Notes: generated from the letters alone by a model not told the origin. A stretch of DNA of 64,000 nucleotides from Gammaproteobacteria bacterium (GCA_024510845.1 JANEMA010000003.1:18102-82101), one strand, 5' to 3'; positions 52,804 through 62,187 are shown, counted from the first letter of the stretch. Translations and numbers: made by a program.

Positions 52804-53379
52804 GGCAGGACTAGGAATGTCTCTGGCTGTGGACTTGAAGCCGGAAATTCTGGATTCTCGATGAGTTGAATGCAAGGCGAAGGCAATGTTTCGACCGGCG
52901 TGATGTCCGAAGCGTGATCCCTGTCGTGTGTGCGACGCTTCGTGTGAGGGGAAATTGCGGGGTGGCGATGTGTCATCGTTCTCGCAGATTCAGGTTCCGG
53001 GCCCGGCAGAGGGTGCCGCCGAGAATGGCTCTGTCCAGCAGCACGACTGCTTCGGTACCGATTTCCGTGTCGTTGTTGCTGTGTGGATCCCGAGAGCCGC
53101 CGTCGAAGGGCATCCGATTCAACTGGGTCGAGACCTGACGAATCGTCGAAGCCAGCGGCCAGGCTGGCCCCAGCATTTGGCTTCACCATTAACTCTGTCC
53201 TCCTCGGTGATTGTGGTTATCGCGTTGTCGGAACCGGGGATTATTGCGCAATAAGGCGGCCGCGCACCGGGAGCTTAGCACCATTGTCCTTGTTCTAGGC
53301 AGGGCCTTGTCGATCTCCGGGATGTGTCTCGTGAGGCCTTCGCATTGCTTTATGGTTTCCTTCCGGTAACCTTGGTCCG
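52804..53379. other. Divergent gap hemA / TPR gene
   Basis: About 575 bp between the divergent hemA and TPR-lipoprotein genes. The longest open runs (52800-53189 minus, 52866-53138 plus) show no domain or good RBS. It must hold promoters for both directions; a 14-bp palindrome at 53241 is the only clear element. No RNA gene was recognised. Confidence 0.4.
53241..53254. promoter_or_regulatory. Palindromic operator candidate
   Basis: TTATTGCGCAATAA, a perfect 14-bp palindrome about 125 bp before the TPR gene in the hemA/TPR divergent region. Symmetry suggests binding by a dimeric helix-turn-helix protein. No named regulon consensus is claimed. Confidence 0.35.
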
Positions 53380-55143
53380 ATGAAGTTTTCCTGTCGCCTT
53401 TTGACGATCGTCTTGTACCTGGCGCTGAGCGCTTGTGGCGGGGGCATGTCGTCCAAGGTGCCTGACGTTTCGTCCAAAGCCGCGACAGTGGCACGGCAGG
53501 TGCCAAGGGCGTTGCCGTTCTCCGTGCCAGAGCGCCCTGATGTGGCGCTTGACCAGGAGCTGCTGCTCGATTATCTGGTCGGAGAGATCGGTGCTCGCCT
53601 GGGTGATTTCGTCAAGTCGGCCAAGGCTTACATCGAAGCGGCGGAGCGAGCTCGTGACCCCTATGCTGCTGAGCGCGCCACTCGTATCGCTTGGCATGCG
53701 CAGGACATGGCGTTGGCGCAGCGAGCGGCCCGTCTTTGGGTCGAATTCGCGCCCAACAGTTTGGCGGCCCGTCAGTTTCTCGGGTTGGCCCTCATGCGTG
53801 CGGACCGGTCTGCCGGGGCCCTGGTTCATTTTCGCGCCATGCTCGAGATTGCCCGTGCCCTTGGCAAGGATGGTTATCGGCTGGTGGCCGGTGCCCTGGC
53901 CCGGGAACAGGACAAGAGCCGTGCTCTGGCACTGATGCGCCAGCTGGTCGGAGAGCCGCCGGACGCGGTGGAGGCGCGTTATGGTCTGGCTTTGTTGCTG
54001 ACTTCACAGCATCACTATCCCGAGGCCGAGAGCCTGCTGCGGCAGGTGCTGTACCGAACACCCGAACGGGTGGATGCCTGGTCTCTGCTGGTGCAGGTGC
54101 TGATCGCCCGTGGCCAGCGCGATACGGCCTTGGATGTGCTGAAGCAGGCGTTGGATCACCATCCGGGCGATCACCGCCTGCGGCTCGGTCGTGCTCGTCT
54201 CCTGGTGGCTGCCGAGCGTTACGAAGACGCACTGGTGCAGTTTCGCGAACTGTACCGGCGGGACCAGAAGGATCTCCAGGCACTGTTCGGTTATGCCATG
54301 CTGGCCACGCAGCAGCATCGCTGGAAAGAGGCGCGGCGGCTCTGGCAGAGTTTGCGGGGCAGCCCGCGATTCACCAGTGAGGCGGCCTATTTCCTGGGGC
54401 AGATCGAGGAAGCCAGCGGCAATAAGGTTACGGCGATCGGCCTGTATCGCAGCGTCGAGCAGGGTGGTCTTTGGGCTGACGCGGCCATTCGCGCCGCAAC
54501 CCTGATTGCGGAAGATGCCGAGCGCCTGGGTGAGGTCCGTCTGTTGCTGCGACATGTGCGCGAGGCAGTGCCCAGGCGCATGGCCGATCTCTATCTGGCC
54601 GAGATCGAGTTGTTGCGGCACCACGGCGCGAATTGCACCGACATTCTTAGTCTCTACGAGGAGGCCTTGAAGGCCTTGCCCGGGAACACCGACCTGCTCT
54701 ATGGGCGTGGGCTCTACTATTCCGGGCTTGGTGATTTCGCAGCCATGGAGCGTGATTTCCGGCAAGTGCTGAAGCAGGATCCGCAGCACGCCGATGCCTT
54801 CAACGCCTTGGGTTATATGCTGGCTCAGCAAAACGTTCGTTTGCAGGATGCGCGGCACTATATCGAACAGGCCCTGCAGCTCAAGCCGGACTCGCCCGCC
54901 GTGCTCGACAGCATGGGTTGGGTACTGTACCGGTTGGGACAGATCGAAGCCGCACATGACTATCTGCAACGGGCTTGGCAGCGAGATCACGATGCCGAGA
55001 TCACCGGCCATCTGATCGAAGTGCTCTGGGCACTGGGTGAACGCCGCAAGGCGCGTCGGTTACTCAAGGAAGTCCTGCGCGAAGGTGTCTCCGATGATTA
55101 TCTGCCACACCTGTGGCAACGTTTGCTCGAACCCGGGTCATGA
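53380..55143 (+). CDS. TPR-repeat outer-membrane lipoprotein
   Basis: A 587-aa lipoprotein: signal peptide KFSCRLLTIVLYLALSACGG with lipobox LSAC (lipid on C19), then tandem TPR helices along the rest (for example AARQFLGLALMRADRSAGALVHFRAML, DAWSLLVQVLIARGQRDTALDVL, AFNALGYMLAQQNVRLQDARHYIEQAL, DSMGWVLYRLGQIEAAHDYL). Homologues (PA4667-like) stand between hemA and lolB-ispE. Here lolB is missing and the stop directly overlaps ispE (ATGA). Probable scaffold or assembly role, function unproven. Confidence 0.9.
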   Translation: MKFSCRLLTIVLYLALSACGGGMSSKVPDVSSKAATVARQVPRALPFSVPERPDVALDQELLLDYLVGEIGARLGDFVKSAKAYIEAAERARDPYAAERATRIAWHAQDMALAQRAARLWVEFAPNSLAARQFLGLALMRADRSAGALVHFRAMLEIARALGKDGYRLVAGALAREQDKSRALALMRQLVGEPPDAVEARYGLALLLTSQHHYPEAESLLRQVLYRTPERVDAWSLLVQVLIARGQRDTALDVLKQALDHHPGDHRLRLGRARLLVAAERYEDALVQFRELYRRDQKDLQALFGYAMLATQQHRWKEARRLWQSLRGSPRFTSEAAYFLGQIEEASGNKVTAIGLYRSVEQGGLWADAAIRAATLIAEDAERLGEVRLLLRHVREAVPRRMADLYLAEIELLRHHGANCTDILSLYEEALKALPGNTDLLYGRGLYYSGLGDFAAMERDFRQVLKQDPQHADAFNALGYMLAQQNVRLQDARHYIEQALQLKPDSPAVLDSMGWVLYRLGQIEAAHDYLQRAWQRDHDAEITGHLIEVLWALGERRKARRLLKEVLREGVSDDYLPHLWQRLLEPGS

Positions 55144-55985
55144 GCGACTGGTCGCGTGGCTGGCCAGCACCGGCCAAGCTGAATCTGATGCTGCGCATCA
55201 CCGGCCGTCGCCCCGACGGTTATCATGAGCTACAGACGGTGTTCCAGTTTCTGGATCTGTGTGACGAGCTGGACTTCCGGGTACGGGAAGATGGAGAGGT
55301 TCGACGGTTCGACCCGTTACCGGGAGTTGCTGTCGAGGCCGACCTCACAGTGCGCGCGGCGCGCCTGTTGCAGGATTCTACCGGTGCGGCGCCAGGTGTG
55401 GACATCGCCTTGCGCAAGCGATTGCCCATGGGAGGTGGTCTGGGTGGAGGCAGTTCCAATGCTGCCACCGTGCTGCATGCGCTCAATTGCTTGTGGGAGT
55501 GTGGTCTGGACGCCGCCGGGCTGGCCACTCTTGGTCTGTGCCTGGGGGCGGACGTGCCCGTCTTTGTTCACGGGTACGCTGCCTGGGCAGAGGGTGTGGG
55601 AGAATGTCTGCGTCCCATCAATCTGCCCGAGTCCTGGTACCTGGTGATCGCGCCCGATTGCCACGTGGCAACTGGCGAGATATTTTCCGCACCGGAATTG
55701 ACAAGGAATTCATGCCCGATCAAAATATCCGACTTTATTGCGGGTGACCGGCGTAACGATTGTCTTCCCGTTGTCCGCGGGCGCTATCCGGAAGTGGCAC
55801 GAGCCATTGAGTGGCTTGAAGAACACGCCGAGGCTAGATTGACTGGCACCGGCGGCTGCGTGTTCGCTGAGTTTGCCTCGGCCAGTGTGGCAGAGCAGAT
55901 CCGGCAGCAGGTGCCAGCCGGCTGGCATGCGTGGGTCGCGCGTGGGTGCAACTGCTCTCCCCTGCGTGAGTGGACTGGAACATGA
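55140..55985 (+). CDS. ispE: 4-diphosphocytidyl-2-C-methyl-D-erythritol kinase
   Basis: GHMP kinase of the MEP isoprenoid route. PAKLNLMLRITGRRPDGYHELQTVFQFLD at the N-terminus; glycine-rich ATP loop LPMGGGLGGGSSNAATVLHAL; GADVPVFVHG; C-terminal LTGTGGCVFAEF. 281 aa. The ATG at 55140 overlaps the TPR stop (ATGA); the track start nine codons earlier is inside that gene. tRNA-Gln starts 9 nt after its stop. Confidence 0.96.
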   Translation: MSDWSRGWPAPAKLNLMLRITGRRPDGYHELQTVFQFLDLCDELDFRVREDGEVRRFDPLPGVAVEADLTVRAARLLQDSTGAAPGVDIALRKRLPMGGGLGGGSSNAATVLHALNCLWECGLDAAGLATLGLCLGADVPVFVHGYAAWAEGVGECLRPINLPESWYLVIAPDCHVATGEIFSAPELTRNSCPIKISDFIAGDRRNDCLPVVRGRYPEVARAIEWLEEHAEARLTGTGGCVFAEFASASVAEQIRQQVPAGWHAWVARGCNCSPLREWTGT

Positions 55986-55994
55986 CTGAACAAC

Positions 55995-56069
55995 TGGGGT
56001 GTCGCCAAGCGGTAAGGCACCGGACTTTGACTCCGGTATTCGCAGGTTCGAATCCTGCCACCCCAGCCA
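55995..56069 (+). tRNA. tRNA-Gln (anticodon TTG)
   Basis: 75 nt with CCA encoded. Acceptor stem TGGGGTG pairs with CACCCCA, followed by G and CCA. Anticodon stem-loop CCGGA-CTTTGAC-TCCGG has anticodon TTG (reads CAA and CAG by wobble). T-arm GCAGG-TTCGAAT-CCTGC is standard. Sits between ispE and prs, as in Pseudomonas and relatives, and the mature end is probably processed out of the longer message. Confidence 0.98.
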
Positions 56070-56206
56070 TATTCTGCGAAGAGTCGCCGTATGGCTCGGT
56101 AGCGACGGTAAAAGTACAGGCAGACAGGGCGGCTGTGTGCTGCCGAACACAGAGAGGTCGCCGGAGCGCGGCCTTCTTCGTCTCTGATACCTAAGCGGAG
56201 AACGAC

Positions 56207-57160
56207 ATGCCCGCCAACAGCATGATGGTGTTTTCGGGAAACGCACATCCCGGGTTGTCGGCTGATATTGCCGATTATCTGAGTATTCCGTTGGGCAAGG
56301 CGGTGGTCGACCAGTTCAGCGACGGTGAGGTGATGGTCGAGATCGAGGAGAACGTGCGTGGCCGCGATGTGTTCGTGGTGCAGCCGACCTCGGAACCAAC
56401 CAACGACAACCTGGTGGAGTTGTTGGTGATGATCGATGCTCTGCGCTGGGCCTCGGCCCGGCGCATCACCGCGGTCATCCCCTATTTCGGTTATGCACGG
56501 CAGGACCGTCGGCCACGCTCGGCGCGGGTGCCGATCACCGCGCGTCTGGTGGCAAAGATGGTCGCTACCGCGGGTGCCGACCGGGTGCTGACCATGGATC
56601 TGCATGCCGATCAGATCCAGGGCTTCTTCGATATCCCGGTGGACAATGTGTATTCGTCGCCGATTCTGTTGGGTGACATCTGGCGCCAGCAGTATCCCGA
56701 TCTGATCGTGGTCTCGCCGGACGTGGGTGGCGTGGTGCGGGCCCGCGCGCTGGCCAAGCGCCTGGATGATGCGGATCTGGCGATCATCGACAAGCGTCGG
56801 CCCAAGGCCAACGAGGCGCAGGTGATGAACATCATTGGCGATGTGGCGGGACGCACCTGTGTACTGGTCGACGATCTGGTCGATACTGCTGGCACCCTGT
56901 GCAAGGCTGCTGGCGCACTCAAGGCTGCGGGAGCGGCCAAGGTGGTGGCCTATTGTACCCACGTGGTGCTGTCGGGACCGGCGGTGAGCAATATTCAGGC
57001 CTCCGAACTGGATGAGTTGGTGGTGTCCAACACTATCCCGTTGCACAAGGAGGCAAAGGCCTGCAGCAAGATCCGGCAGCTGTCGATCGCCGGCCTGTTG
57101 GCCGAGACGATCCGCTGCATCAGTAACGAGGAATCGGTCAGCTCGCTGTTCGTCGATTGA
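56207..57160 (+). CDS. prs: Ribose-phosphate pyrophosphokinase
   Basis: Makes PRPP from ribose 5-phosphate and ATP, supplying purines, pyrimidines, NAD and the his genes further along. [27 protein letters not shown] at the N-terminus; [23 protein letters not shown] (flexible loop); the metal site [22 protein letters not shown] loop [17 protein letters not shown]. 317 aa (E. coli 315). The start ATG follows GCGGAGAACGAC. It lies downstream of tRNA-Gln. Confidence 0.97.
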   Translation: MPANSMMVFSGNAHPGLSADIADYLSIPLGKAVVDQFSDGEVMVEIEENVRGRDVFVVQPTSEPTNDNLVELLVMIDALRWASARRITAVIPYFGYARQDRRPRSARVPITARLVAKMVATAGADRVLTMDLHADQIQGFFDIPVDNVYSSPILLGDIWRQQYPDLIVVSPDVGGVVRARALAKRLDDADLAIIDKRRPKANEAQVMNIIGDVAGRTCVLVDDLVDTAGTLCKAAGALKAAGAAKVVAYCTHVVLSGPAVSNIQASELDELVVSNTIPLHKEAKACSKIRQLSIAGLLAETIRCISNEESVSSLFVD

Positions 57161-57267
57161 TTGAGCAATGGGCCGATCATGGCGCAGGCGTGAGCCTGCA
57201 TTCAGGGGTTCTGTCCAGTGTCTGGTCGCGGGCGGACAGGGCCGTTACACGAGAACGGGAGTTCGCA

Positions 57268-57888
57268 ATGAGCAATACAGTCGATTTGAAAGCCGTCACT
57301 CGCGAGGTGCAGGGCAAGGGTGCGAGCCGCCGCCTGCGTCGCGAGGGCATGGTGCCCTGCATCCTCTATGGCGGGGGCAAGGAGCCGAAGATGATTGCCG
57401 CCCGGCACAACGAGTTGGTGCATGGATTGGAAGACGTGAGCTTCTTTTCGCGCGTACTGGCCATCGAGATCGATGGCACGCCGGTCAAGGCAGTGCTCAA
57501 GGACCTGCAACGCCATCCGGCCAAGCCCGTCGTTCTGCATGTCGATTTTCAGCGTGTGTCCGCGCATGATGCCATTCGTATGCATGTGCCGTTACACTTC
57601 ATCAACGAGGACAAGGCGCCGGGTGTCAAGGCCGGAGGCGAGGTCTCGCACATGCTGGCCGATGTCGACATCATCTGCGAGGCTGGCAGCCTGCCCGAGT
57701 ACATCGAGGTGGATCTGAGTGGGATGCAGGTTGGCAGCATGTTGCACCTGAGTGACCTCAAATTGCCTGAAGGTGTGCAACTGGCCGCCTTGTCGCACGG
57801 CGAGGAGTCCGAGGACATGGCCGTGGTCAACATCCACGTGGCACGTGGTGCTGCCGCCGAAGAAAGTGGCGAGGCCGAAGGCGAGTAA
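57268..57888 (+). CDS. rplY: 50S ribosomal protein L25 (long CTC/TL5 form)
   Basis: 5S rRNA-binding ribosomal protein of the long, general-stress/CTC type (206 aa, unlike 94 aa in E. coli). N-terminal L25 domain GKGASRRLRREGMVPCILYGGG, then the TL5 C-terminal domain (VPLHFINEDKAPGVKAGGEVSHMLADVDIICEAGSLPEYIEVDLSGM) and an acidic tail. ATG at 57268 with GGGAG upstream (GAGAACGGGAGTTCGCA); the track ORF adds 37 codons. A good intrinsic terminator separates it from pth. Confidence 0.96.
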   Translation: MSNTVDLKAVTREVQGKGASRRLRREGMVPCILYGGGKEPKMIAARHNELVHGLEDVSFFSRVLAIEIDGTPVKAVLKDLQRHPAKPVVLHVDFQRVSAHDAIRMHVPLHFINEDKAPGVKAGGEVSHMLADVDIICEAGSLPEYIEVDLSGMQVGSMLHLSDLKLPEGVQLAALSHGEESEDMAVVNIHVARGAAAEESGEAEGE

Positions 57889-57914
57889 TACGCCGACAGT
57901 TCGGCTGAGAGAGC

Positions 57915-57937
57915 GGCGGCCTCTGGCCGCCGTTTTC
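57915..57937 (+). terminator. Intrinsic terminator after rplY
   Basis: CGGCGGCC-TCT-GGCCGCCG followed by TTTT: a perfect 8-bp GC stem with a triloop, 27 nt after the rplY stop and 22 nt before pth. The T-run is short, so some readthrough to pth is expected. Confidence 0.85.
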
Positions 57938-57959
57938 GTATCCGGCGAGGAAACAGAAG

Positions 57960-58544
57960 ATGAAAGGCGACACCATTCAGTGTGTGGTGGGTCTGGGTAA
58001 CCCCGGGCCTCGGTATGCGGACACCCGGCACAACATGGGTTTCTGGTTCGTCGATCGTCTGGCGATGCGTTATGGCTCGGTGTTGCGTGCCGAGAACAGG
58101 TTTTTCGGTGAAGTAGTGCGAATTCGTACCGAGACGGGTGAATGCTGGCTTCTCAAGCCCATGACCTACATGAATCACAGTGGTCGCGCTGTTGGTGCCT
58201 TTGTACGTTTCTACCGGATTCCACCGGAACGTCTGCTGGTCGTTCATGACGATCTGGATCTGGTGCCAGGGACCATCCGTTTGAAACGTGGTGGGGGACA
58301 TGGCGGCCACAATGGGTTGCGTGACATCATTGCCGTGCTCGGCAGAAAGGACTTCGTGCGTGCCCGTATCGGCATTGGCCACCCCGGACACCGCGATGCA
58401 GTGACCGATCATGTACTTTCCCGTCCGGGCAAGATCGAGCGGGAATCGATCGAAAGCGGGCTCGACGAGCTGGAGCGTCACTGGTCGTTGATGCAGGATG
58501 GAGATCTCCAGATGGCCATGCGGGTGATTCATTCCGCGACCTGA
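57960..58544 (+). CDS. pth: Peptidyl-tRNA hydrolase
   Basis: Recycles peptidyl-tRNAs dropped from ribosomes. CVVGLGNPGPRYADTRHNMGFWFVD contains the catalytic histidine (H28 by count). LLKPMTYMNHSGRAVG, VVHDDLDLVPGTIRLKRGGGHGGHNGLRDI and GHPGHRDAVTDHVLSRP are also standard. 194 aa, as in E. coli. The usual next gene, ychF, is not present here. Confidence 0.97.
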   Translation: MKGDTIQCVVGLGNPGPRYADTRHNMGFWFVDRLAMRYGSVLRAENRFFGEVVRIRTETGECWLLKPMTYMNHSGRAVGAFVRFYRIPPERLLVVHDDLDLVPGTIRLKRGGGHGGHNGLRDIIAVLGRKDFVRARIGIGHPGHRDAVTDHVLSRPGKIERESIESGLDELERHWSLMQDGDLQMAMRVIHSAT

Positions 58545-58664
58545 GGGTACTCTGCTCCCCTGCGGTGCAGAAGGTTTTTCTCCGACCGAACGGCAGACGA
58601 CAAAAGGCTCCCTGCCAAGGTGGGCCGAGTGATCGCAAGCTCCGGCAGGACCGGAGCGTTCTCG

Positions 58665-58814
58665 TTATCCTTGGAGCATGTATCTCGGATTGAGCCACTT
58701 TACCAGCAGCGGCATGACTATCAGGGTGGTGATCACGTCGATGACCAGCGATTTTCTGATGTAGACCGCCAGACCCCGGGTGTTGGTCAAATCCGTGCCA
58801 ACTGGCAGAAACTG
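58665..58814 (-). pseudogene. Truncated membrane-protein remnant
   Basis: Minus-strand open run ending at TAA 58665: LPVGTDLTNTRGLAVYIRKS and then LVIDVITTLIVMPLLVKWLN, ending PRYMLQG. It has one clear hydrophobic helix, and the run is similar in style to short tail-anchored membrane domains. No ATG start; the frame runs into the inverted repeat at 58806, so an insertion may have cut off the N-terminal part. Family not identified. Confidence 0.4.
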
Positions 58815-58882
58815 TGTTTTCGAAGTTGACTGATCGGTCTGGAGAACGCGATAAGCTCACCACTTGGAAAACACAGTTTCTG
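58806..58882. repeat. Long inverted repeat enclosing a promoter-like sequence
   Basis: CAGAAACTGTGTTTTC (58806-58821) and its exact complement GAAAACACAGTTTCTG (58867-58882) are 45 bp apart. Allowing one mismatch, the arms extend to about 21 bp. Between them TTGACT (58826-58831) and GATAAG (58850-58855) with an 18-bp spacer resemble a sigma70 promoter aimed at dtd. The 77-bp unit looks like a MITE-type or IS-derived hairpin. Confidence 0.6.
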
Positions 58883-58950
58883 TTGGGCCGTCCCCCGGAA
58901 CCGGGCTGCTGCCCAAGCGGACAGTTCGTCGAATAGTCTGGATAGTGTAG

Positions 58951-59388
58951 ATGATCGGATTACTGCAACGCGTTTCCGAGGCCCGGGTGCGAGTCGCCGG
59001 CGAGGTGGTCGGCGAGATCGGTCCGGGCTTGCTGGTGCTGGTCGGGGTGCAGCGCGACGATACCGAGGCGCGTGCCGAACGCCTGCTCGAGCGTTTGCTC
59101 GGCTACCGGGTGTTTGCCGACGATACCGGGCGCATGAACCGCTCCCTGCGCGAGGTCGGCGGTGGCCTCTTGCTGGTGCCGCAGTTCACCCTCGCCGCCG
59201 ATACCCGCAAGGGCGCGCGTCCCAGCTTCTCCAGTGCTGCGCCACCGGATCCGGGGTGGCGGCTGTTCGATCACCTGGTGGCACGCGCGCAAGCTGCCCA
59301 CCCGCAGGTCGCTATCGGTAAGTTCGGTGCGGATATGCAGGTGGCGCTGGTCAACGAGGGGCCGGTGACCTTCTGGCTGGAGACGTGA
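58951..59388 (+). CDS. dtd: D-aminoacyl-tRNA deacylase
   Basis: Proofreading enzyme that hydrolyses D-aminoacyl-tRNAs, including mischarged glycyl-tRNA(Ala). [32 protein letters not shown] at the N-terminus; the SQ-type motif reads [20 protein letters not shown]; the C-terminal cross-subunit Gly-cisPro motif is [10 protein letters not shown]. 145 aa, normal. A promoter-like sequence lies in the inverted repeat about 100 bp upstream. The his genes follow 52 bp later. Confidence 0.96.
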   Translation: MIGLLQRVSEARVRVAGEVVGEIGPGLLVLVGVQRDDTEARAERLLERLLGYRVFADDTGRMNRSLREVGGGLLLVPQFTLAADTRKGARPSFSSAAPPDPGWRLFDHLVARAQAAHPQVAIGKFGADMQVALVNEGPVTFWLET

Positions 59389-59395
59389 CGGTTTC

Positions 59396-59404
59396 TGTTA
59401 GAAT
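59396..59404 (+). promoter_or_regulatory. Extended -10 promoter candidate for the his genes
   Basis: TGTTAGAAT (TGn plus TAGAAT, 5 of 6) lies 37 bp before hisB and just past the dtd stop. No convincing -35 is present, which extended -10 promoters tolerate. It could give hisBHAFE its own start in addition to readthrough from dtd. Confidence 0.45.
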
Positions 59405-59440
59405 GACCCCTTCGTTCATACAGCCCGGAGAACTTGCCGG

Positions 59441-60031
59441 ATGGCACGCACTGCCCGAGTAGAACGCAATACCCTCGAGACCCGCATCGCCGTCGATCTG
59501 AACCTCGACGGCACCGGGCAGGCGCGCTTCGAGACCGGTGTGCCCTTTCTCGAGCACATGCTCGAACAGATTGCCCGTCATGGCCTGATCGATCTGGATA
59601 TTGTTGCCGATGGCGATCTGCACATCGATGCCCACCATACCGTCGAGGATATCGGCATCACCTTGGGTCAGGCTTTTGCGAGGGCGTTCGGCGACAAGAA
59701 GGGCATTCGCCGTTATGGACATGCCTATGTGCCGCTGGACGAGGCGCTTTCGCGCGTGGTGCTCGATCTGTCCGGTCGTCCGGGGCTGGATTTTCACGTC
59801 GATTTCACCCGCGCGATGATCGGCAGTTTCGATGTCGATCTGTTCCACGAGTTCTTCCAGGGCTTCGTCAACCATGCCCTGGTGACCCTGCATATCGACA
59901 ACCTGCGCGGGGTGAATGTGCACCACCAGGCCGAGACAGTGTTCAAGGCCTTCGGCCGCGCACTGCGCATGGCCCTGGAGATCGACCCGCGCATGGGGGA
60001 TGCGGTGCCGTCCACCAAGGGCAGCCTGTAA
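59441..60031 (+). CDS. hisB: Imidazoleglycerol-phosphate dehydratase
   Basis: Sixth step of histidine synthesis, single-domain form (196 aa) without the HisN phosphatase part found in E. coli. Two metal-binding repeats: [19 protein letters not shown] and [14 protein letters not shown], then [19 protein letters not shown] and [17 protein letters not shown]. hisH follows after 14 nt. A dedicated histidinol-phosphatase must be encoded elsewhere. Confidence 0.97.
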   Translation: MARTARVERNTLETRIAVDLNLDGTGQARFETGVPFLEHMLEQIARHGLIDLDIVADGDLHIDAHHTVEDIGITLGQAFARAFGDKKGIRRYGHAYVPLDEALSRVVLDLSGRPGLDFHVDFTRAMIGSFDVDLFHEFFQGFVNHALVTLHIDNLRGVNVHHQAETVFKAFGRALRMALEIDPRMGDAVPSTKGSL

Positions 60032-60045
60032 TCCCGGAGCCCCGC

Positions 60046-60687
60046 ATGAGCCAGAAGATCGCGGTCATCGACTACGGTATGGGCAATCTGCGCTCGGTGT
60101 CCAAGGCCATCGAGCACGTTGCCGACGGTGCCGAGGTACGGGTTACCGACGATGCGGACTGGATCTCGGATGCCGACCGGGTGGTGTTCCCAGGGCAGGG
60201 TGCGGCGCGTGACTGCATGGCTGCCATCGCAGGGCATCACCTCGATGTGGTGGTACGGGATGCCGCATGTCACAAGCCATTTCTTGGTATCTGCATGGGC
60301 CTGCAGGTGTTGACGGAGTGGTCCGAAGAGAATGGCGGGACCGAGCTGCTGGGCCTGTTCATGGGACGGGTGAAGCGTTTCGACGGTCTGGCGCGTGACG
60401 ATCGTGGTCTGCCGCTGAAGATCCCGCACATGGGCTGGAGTCCGGTGGAGCAACGCCGTGAGCACCCCTTGTGGGCGGGTATTCCCGATCATGCGCGCTT
60501 CTACTTCGTGCACAGCTACCGCGTGGTACCCGAGGCCCCGAGTCTGGTGGTGTCGACCACCGACTACGGGGTGCGCTTCACCTCGGCGATCGCGCGCGAC
60601 AACCTGTTTGCCTGCCAGTTCCATCCCGAGAAGAGTGCGGAGATGGGGCTGCGCCTGCTCAAGAATTTCGTCGAGTGGAGGCCCTGA
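60046..60687 (+). CDS. hisH: Imidazole glycerol phosphate synthase subunit HisH
   Basis: Glutamine amidotransferase partner of His[20 protein letters not shown] at the start; oxyanion [12 protein letters not shown]; nucleophile cysteine in [10 protein letters not shown]; histidine and glutamate in [12 protein letters not shown]. 213 aa. The track ORF (59434 onward) is a longer reading frame through hisB; ATG at 60046 with GGAG upstream (CCCGGAGCCCCGC) is the right start. Its TGA overlaps the hisA ATG (TGATG). Confidence 0.97.
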   Translation: MSQKIAVIDYGMGNLRSVSKAIEHVADGAEVRVTDDADWISDADRVVFPGQGAARDCMAAIAGHHLDVVVRDAACHKPFLGICMGLQVLTEWSEENGGTELLGLFMGRVKRFDGLARDDRGLPLKIPHMGWSPVEQRREHPLWAGIPDHARFYFVHSYRVVPEAPSLVVSTTDYGVRFTSAIARDNLFACQFHPEKSAEMGLRLLKNFVEWRP

Positions 60688-61427
60688 TGCTGCTGATCCC
60701 CGCCATCGACCTGAAGGACGGAAAGTGCGTGCGTCTGCGCCAGGGACGCATGGAAGACGACACCGTGTTCTCCGACAACCCGGTGGCCATGGCCGATCGC
60801 TGGGTGGCTGCCGGCGGGTGCCGCCTGCACCTGGTCGATCTCAACGGCGCCTTCGCCGGTGAGCCGGTCAACGGCGAGGCCATCGCTGCGATCTGTCGTG
60901 CCCATCCCGACACGCCCATCCAGGTCGGCGGCGGCATCCGCGACGAGGCCACCATCGAGGCCTACCTGGAGATCGGTGTGGATTTCTGCATCATCGGCAC
61001 CCAGGCAGTGAAGGACCCCGATTTCGTGGGTCGCGCCTGTCGGGCCTTTCCCGGGCATGTCATCGTCGGGCTGGATGCAAGGGACGGCCAGGTGGCGATC
61101 AACGGCTGGGCCGAGCTGACCGAATACCGGGTGATCGACCTAGCGCGGCGTTTCGAGGATGCCGGCGTCTCGGCCATCGTCTATACCGATATCGGCCGCG
61201 ACGGCATGATGCAGGGGGTCAACGTCGAGGCCACCACGGCCCTGGCCGAGGCCATCGGCATCCCGGTGGTCGCTTCCGGTGGCATCACCGACCTGGATGA
61301 CATACGCACCCTGTGCGCGGCGCTCACCGACAACATCCTGGGGGCCATCACCGGGCGAGCCATCTACGAGGGTACGCTGGACCTCACCGAGGGTCAGCGT
61401 CTGGCCGACGAGCTGAGCGGGGCCTGA
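60687..61427 (+). CDS. hisA: Phosphoribosylformimino-5-aminoimidazole carboxamide ribotide isomerase
   Basis: Amadori isomerase (TIM barrel), fourth step of histidine synthesis. Catalytic aspartate in [34 protein letters not shown]; the second catalytic aspartate in [24 protein letters not shown] near the end. 246 aa. One-base overlap with hisH and 1 nt from hisF, so translation is likely coupled. Confidence 0.97.
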   Translation: MLLIPAIDLKDGKCVRLRQGRMEDDTVFSDNPVAMADRWVAAGGCRLHLVDLNGAFAGEPVNGEAIAAICRAHPDTPIQVGGGIRDEATIEAYLEIGVDFCIIGTQAVKDPDFVGRACRAFPGHVIVGLDARDGQVAINGWAELTEYRVIDLARRFEDAGVSAIVYTDIGRDGMMQGVNVEATTALAEAIGIPVVASGGITDLDDIRTLCAALTDNILGAITGRAIYEGTLDLTEGQRLADELSGA

Positions 61428-61428
61428 G

Positions 61429-62187
61429 ATGGGACTGGCCAAGCGCATCATTCCCTGTCTGGACGTGGACGCCGGTCGCGTGGTCAAGGGCGTGCAATTC
61501 GTCGACATTCGAGATGCCGGCGATCCGGTGGAAGTCGCCCGTCGCTACAATGAGGAAGGCGCCGACGAGATCACCTTCCTCGACATCACCGCCACCTCGG
61601 ACGACCGGGAGACTCTGGTGCACGTGGTCGAGCAGGTGGCCTCGGAGGTGTTCATCCCGCTCACCGTGGGCGGAGGCATCCGCAAGCCCGAGGATGTGCT
61701 CACCATGCTGCACGCCGGTGCTGACAAGGTGGCGATCAACTCCGCGGCGGTTAAAAATCCCGAATTTGTGCGCGAGGTCACAGAACGTTTCGGCTCCCAG
61801 TGTGTCGTAGTGGCCATAGATGCCAAGCGGGCGGGCGATCGCTGGGAGATCTTTACGCACGGCGGGCGTAAACCTGCCGGGATCGACGCGGTGAAATGGG
61901 CGTGCTGCATGGCCGACTACGGCGCTGGTGAGATCCTGCTCACCAGCATGGATCGTGATGGCACCCGTATCGGTTTCGACAACGAGCTGACCCGTGCGGT
62001 GGCCGAGGCGGTGCCCATTCCGGTGATTGCCTCCGGTGGGGTGGGCGAATTGCAGCACCTGGTCGATGGCATCAAGATAGGTGGCGCAGATGCGGTACTG
62101 GCCGCTTCGATCTTCCATTTCGGGGAATTCAGCATCGGCGAGGCCAAGCGCTACATGGTCGAGCACGGTGTGGAGGTGCGGTTGTGA
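61429..62187 (+). CDS. hisF: Imidazole glycerol phosphate synthase subunit HisF
   Basis: Cyclase subunit, TIM barrel that receives ammonia from His[18 protein letters not shown] (catalytic D11), [53 protein letters not shown] (second catalytic aspartate), [15 protein letters not shown]. 252 aa, normal. The hisE GTG start overlaps its stop. The usual hisI gene is not between them. Confidence 0.97.
   Translation: MGLAKRIIPCLDVDAGRVVKGVQFVDIRDAGDPVEVARRYNEEGADEITFLDITATSDDRETLVHVVEQVASEVFIPLTVGGGIRKPEDVLTMLHAGADKVAINSAAVKNPEFVREVTERFGSQCVVVAIDAKRAGDRWEIFTHGGRKPAGIDAVKWACCMADYGAGEILLTSMDRDGTRIGFDNELTRAVAEAVPIPVIASGGVGELQHLVDGIKIGGADAVLAASIFHFGEFSIGEAKRYMVEHGVEVRL

Larger units (their letters stand above)
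58545..58950. other. Gap between pth and dtd
   Basis: About 405 bp holding a minus-strand coding remnant (58665-58814) and a hairpin-like inverted repeat (58806-58882), described separately. No intact gene was found. In Pseudomonas this place is taken by ychF. Confidence 0.5.

Noticed and set aside
55784-57046. 420-aa minus-strand ORF across ispE, tRNA-Gln and prs
   Set aside because: Antisense to three certain genes; low-complexity His-rich composition.
59434-60687. 417-codon version of hisH
   Set aside because: The first part is an alternative frame of hisB; hisH starts at 60046.
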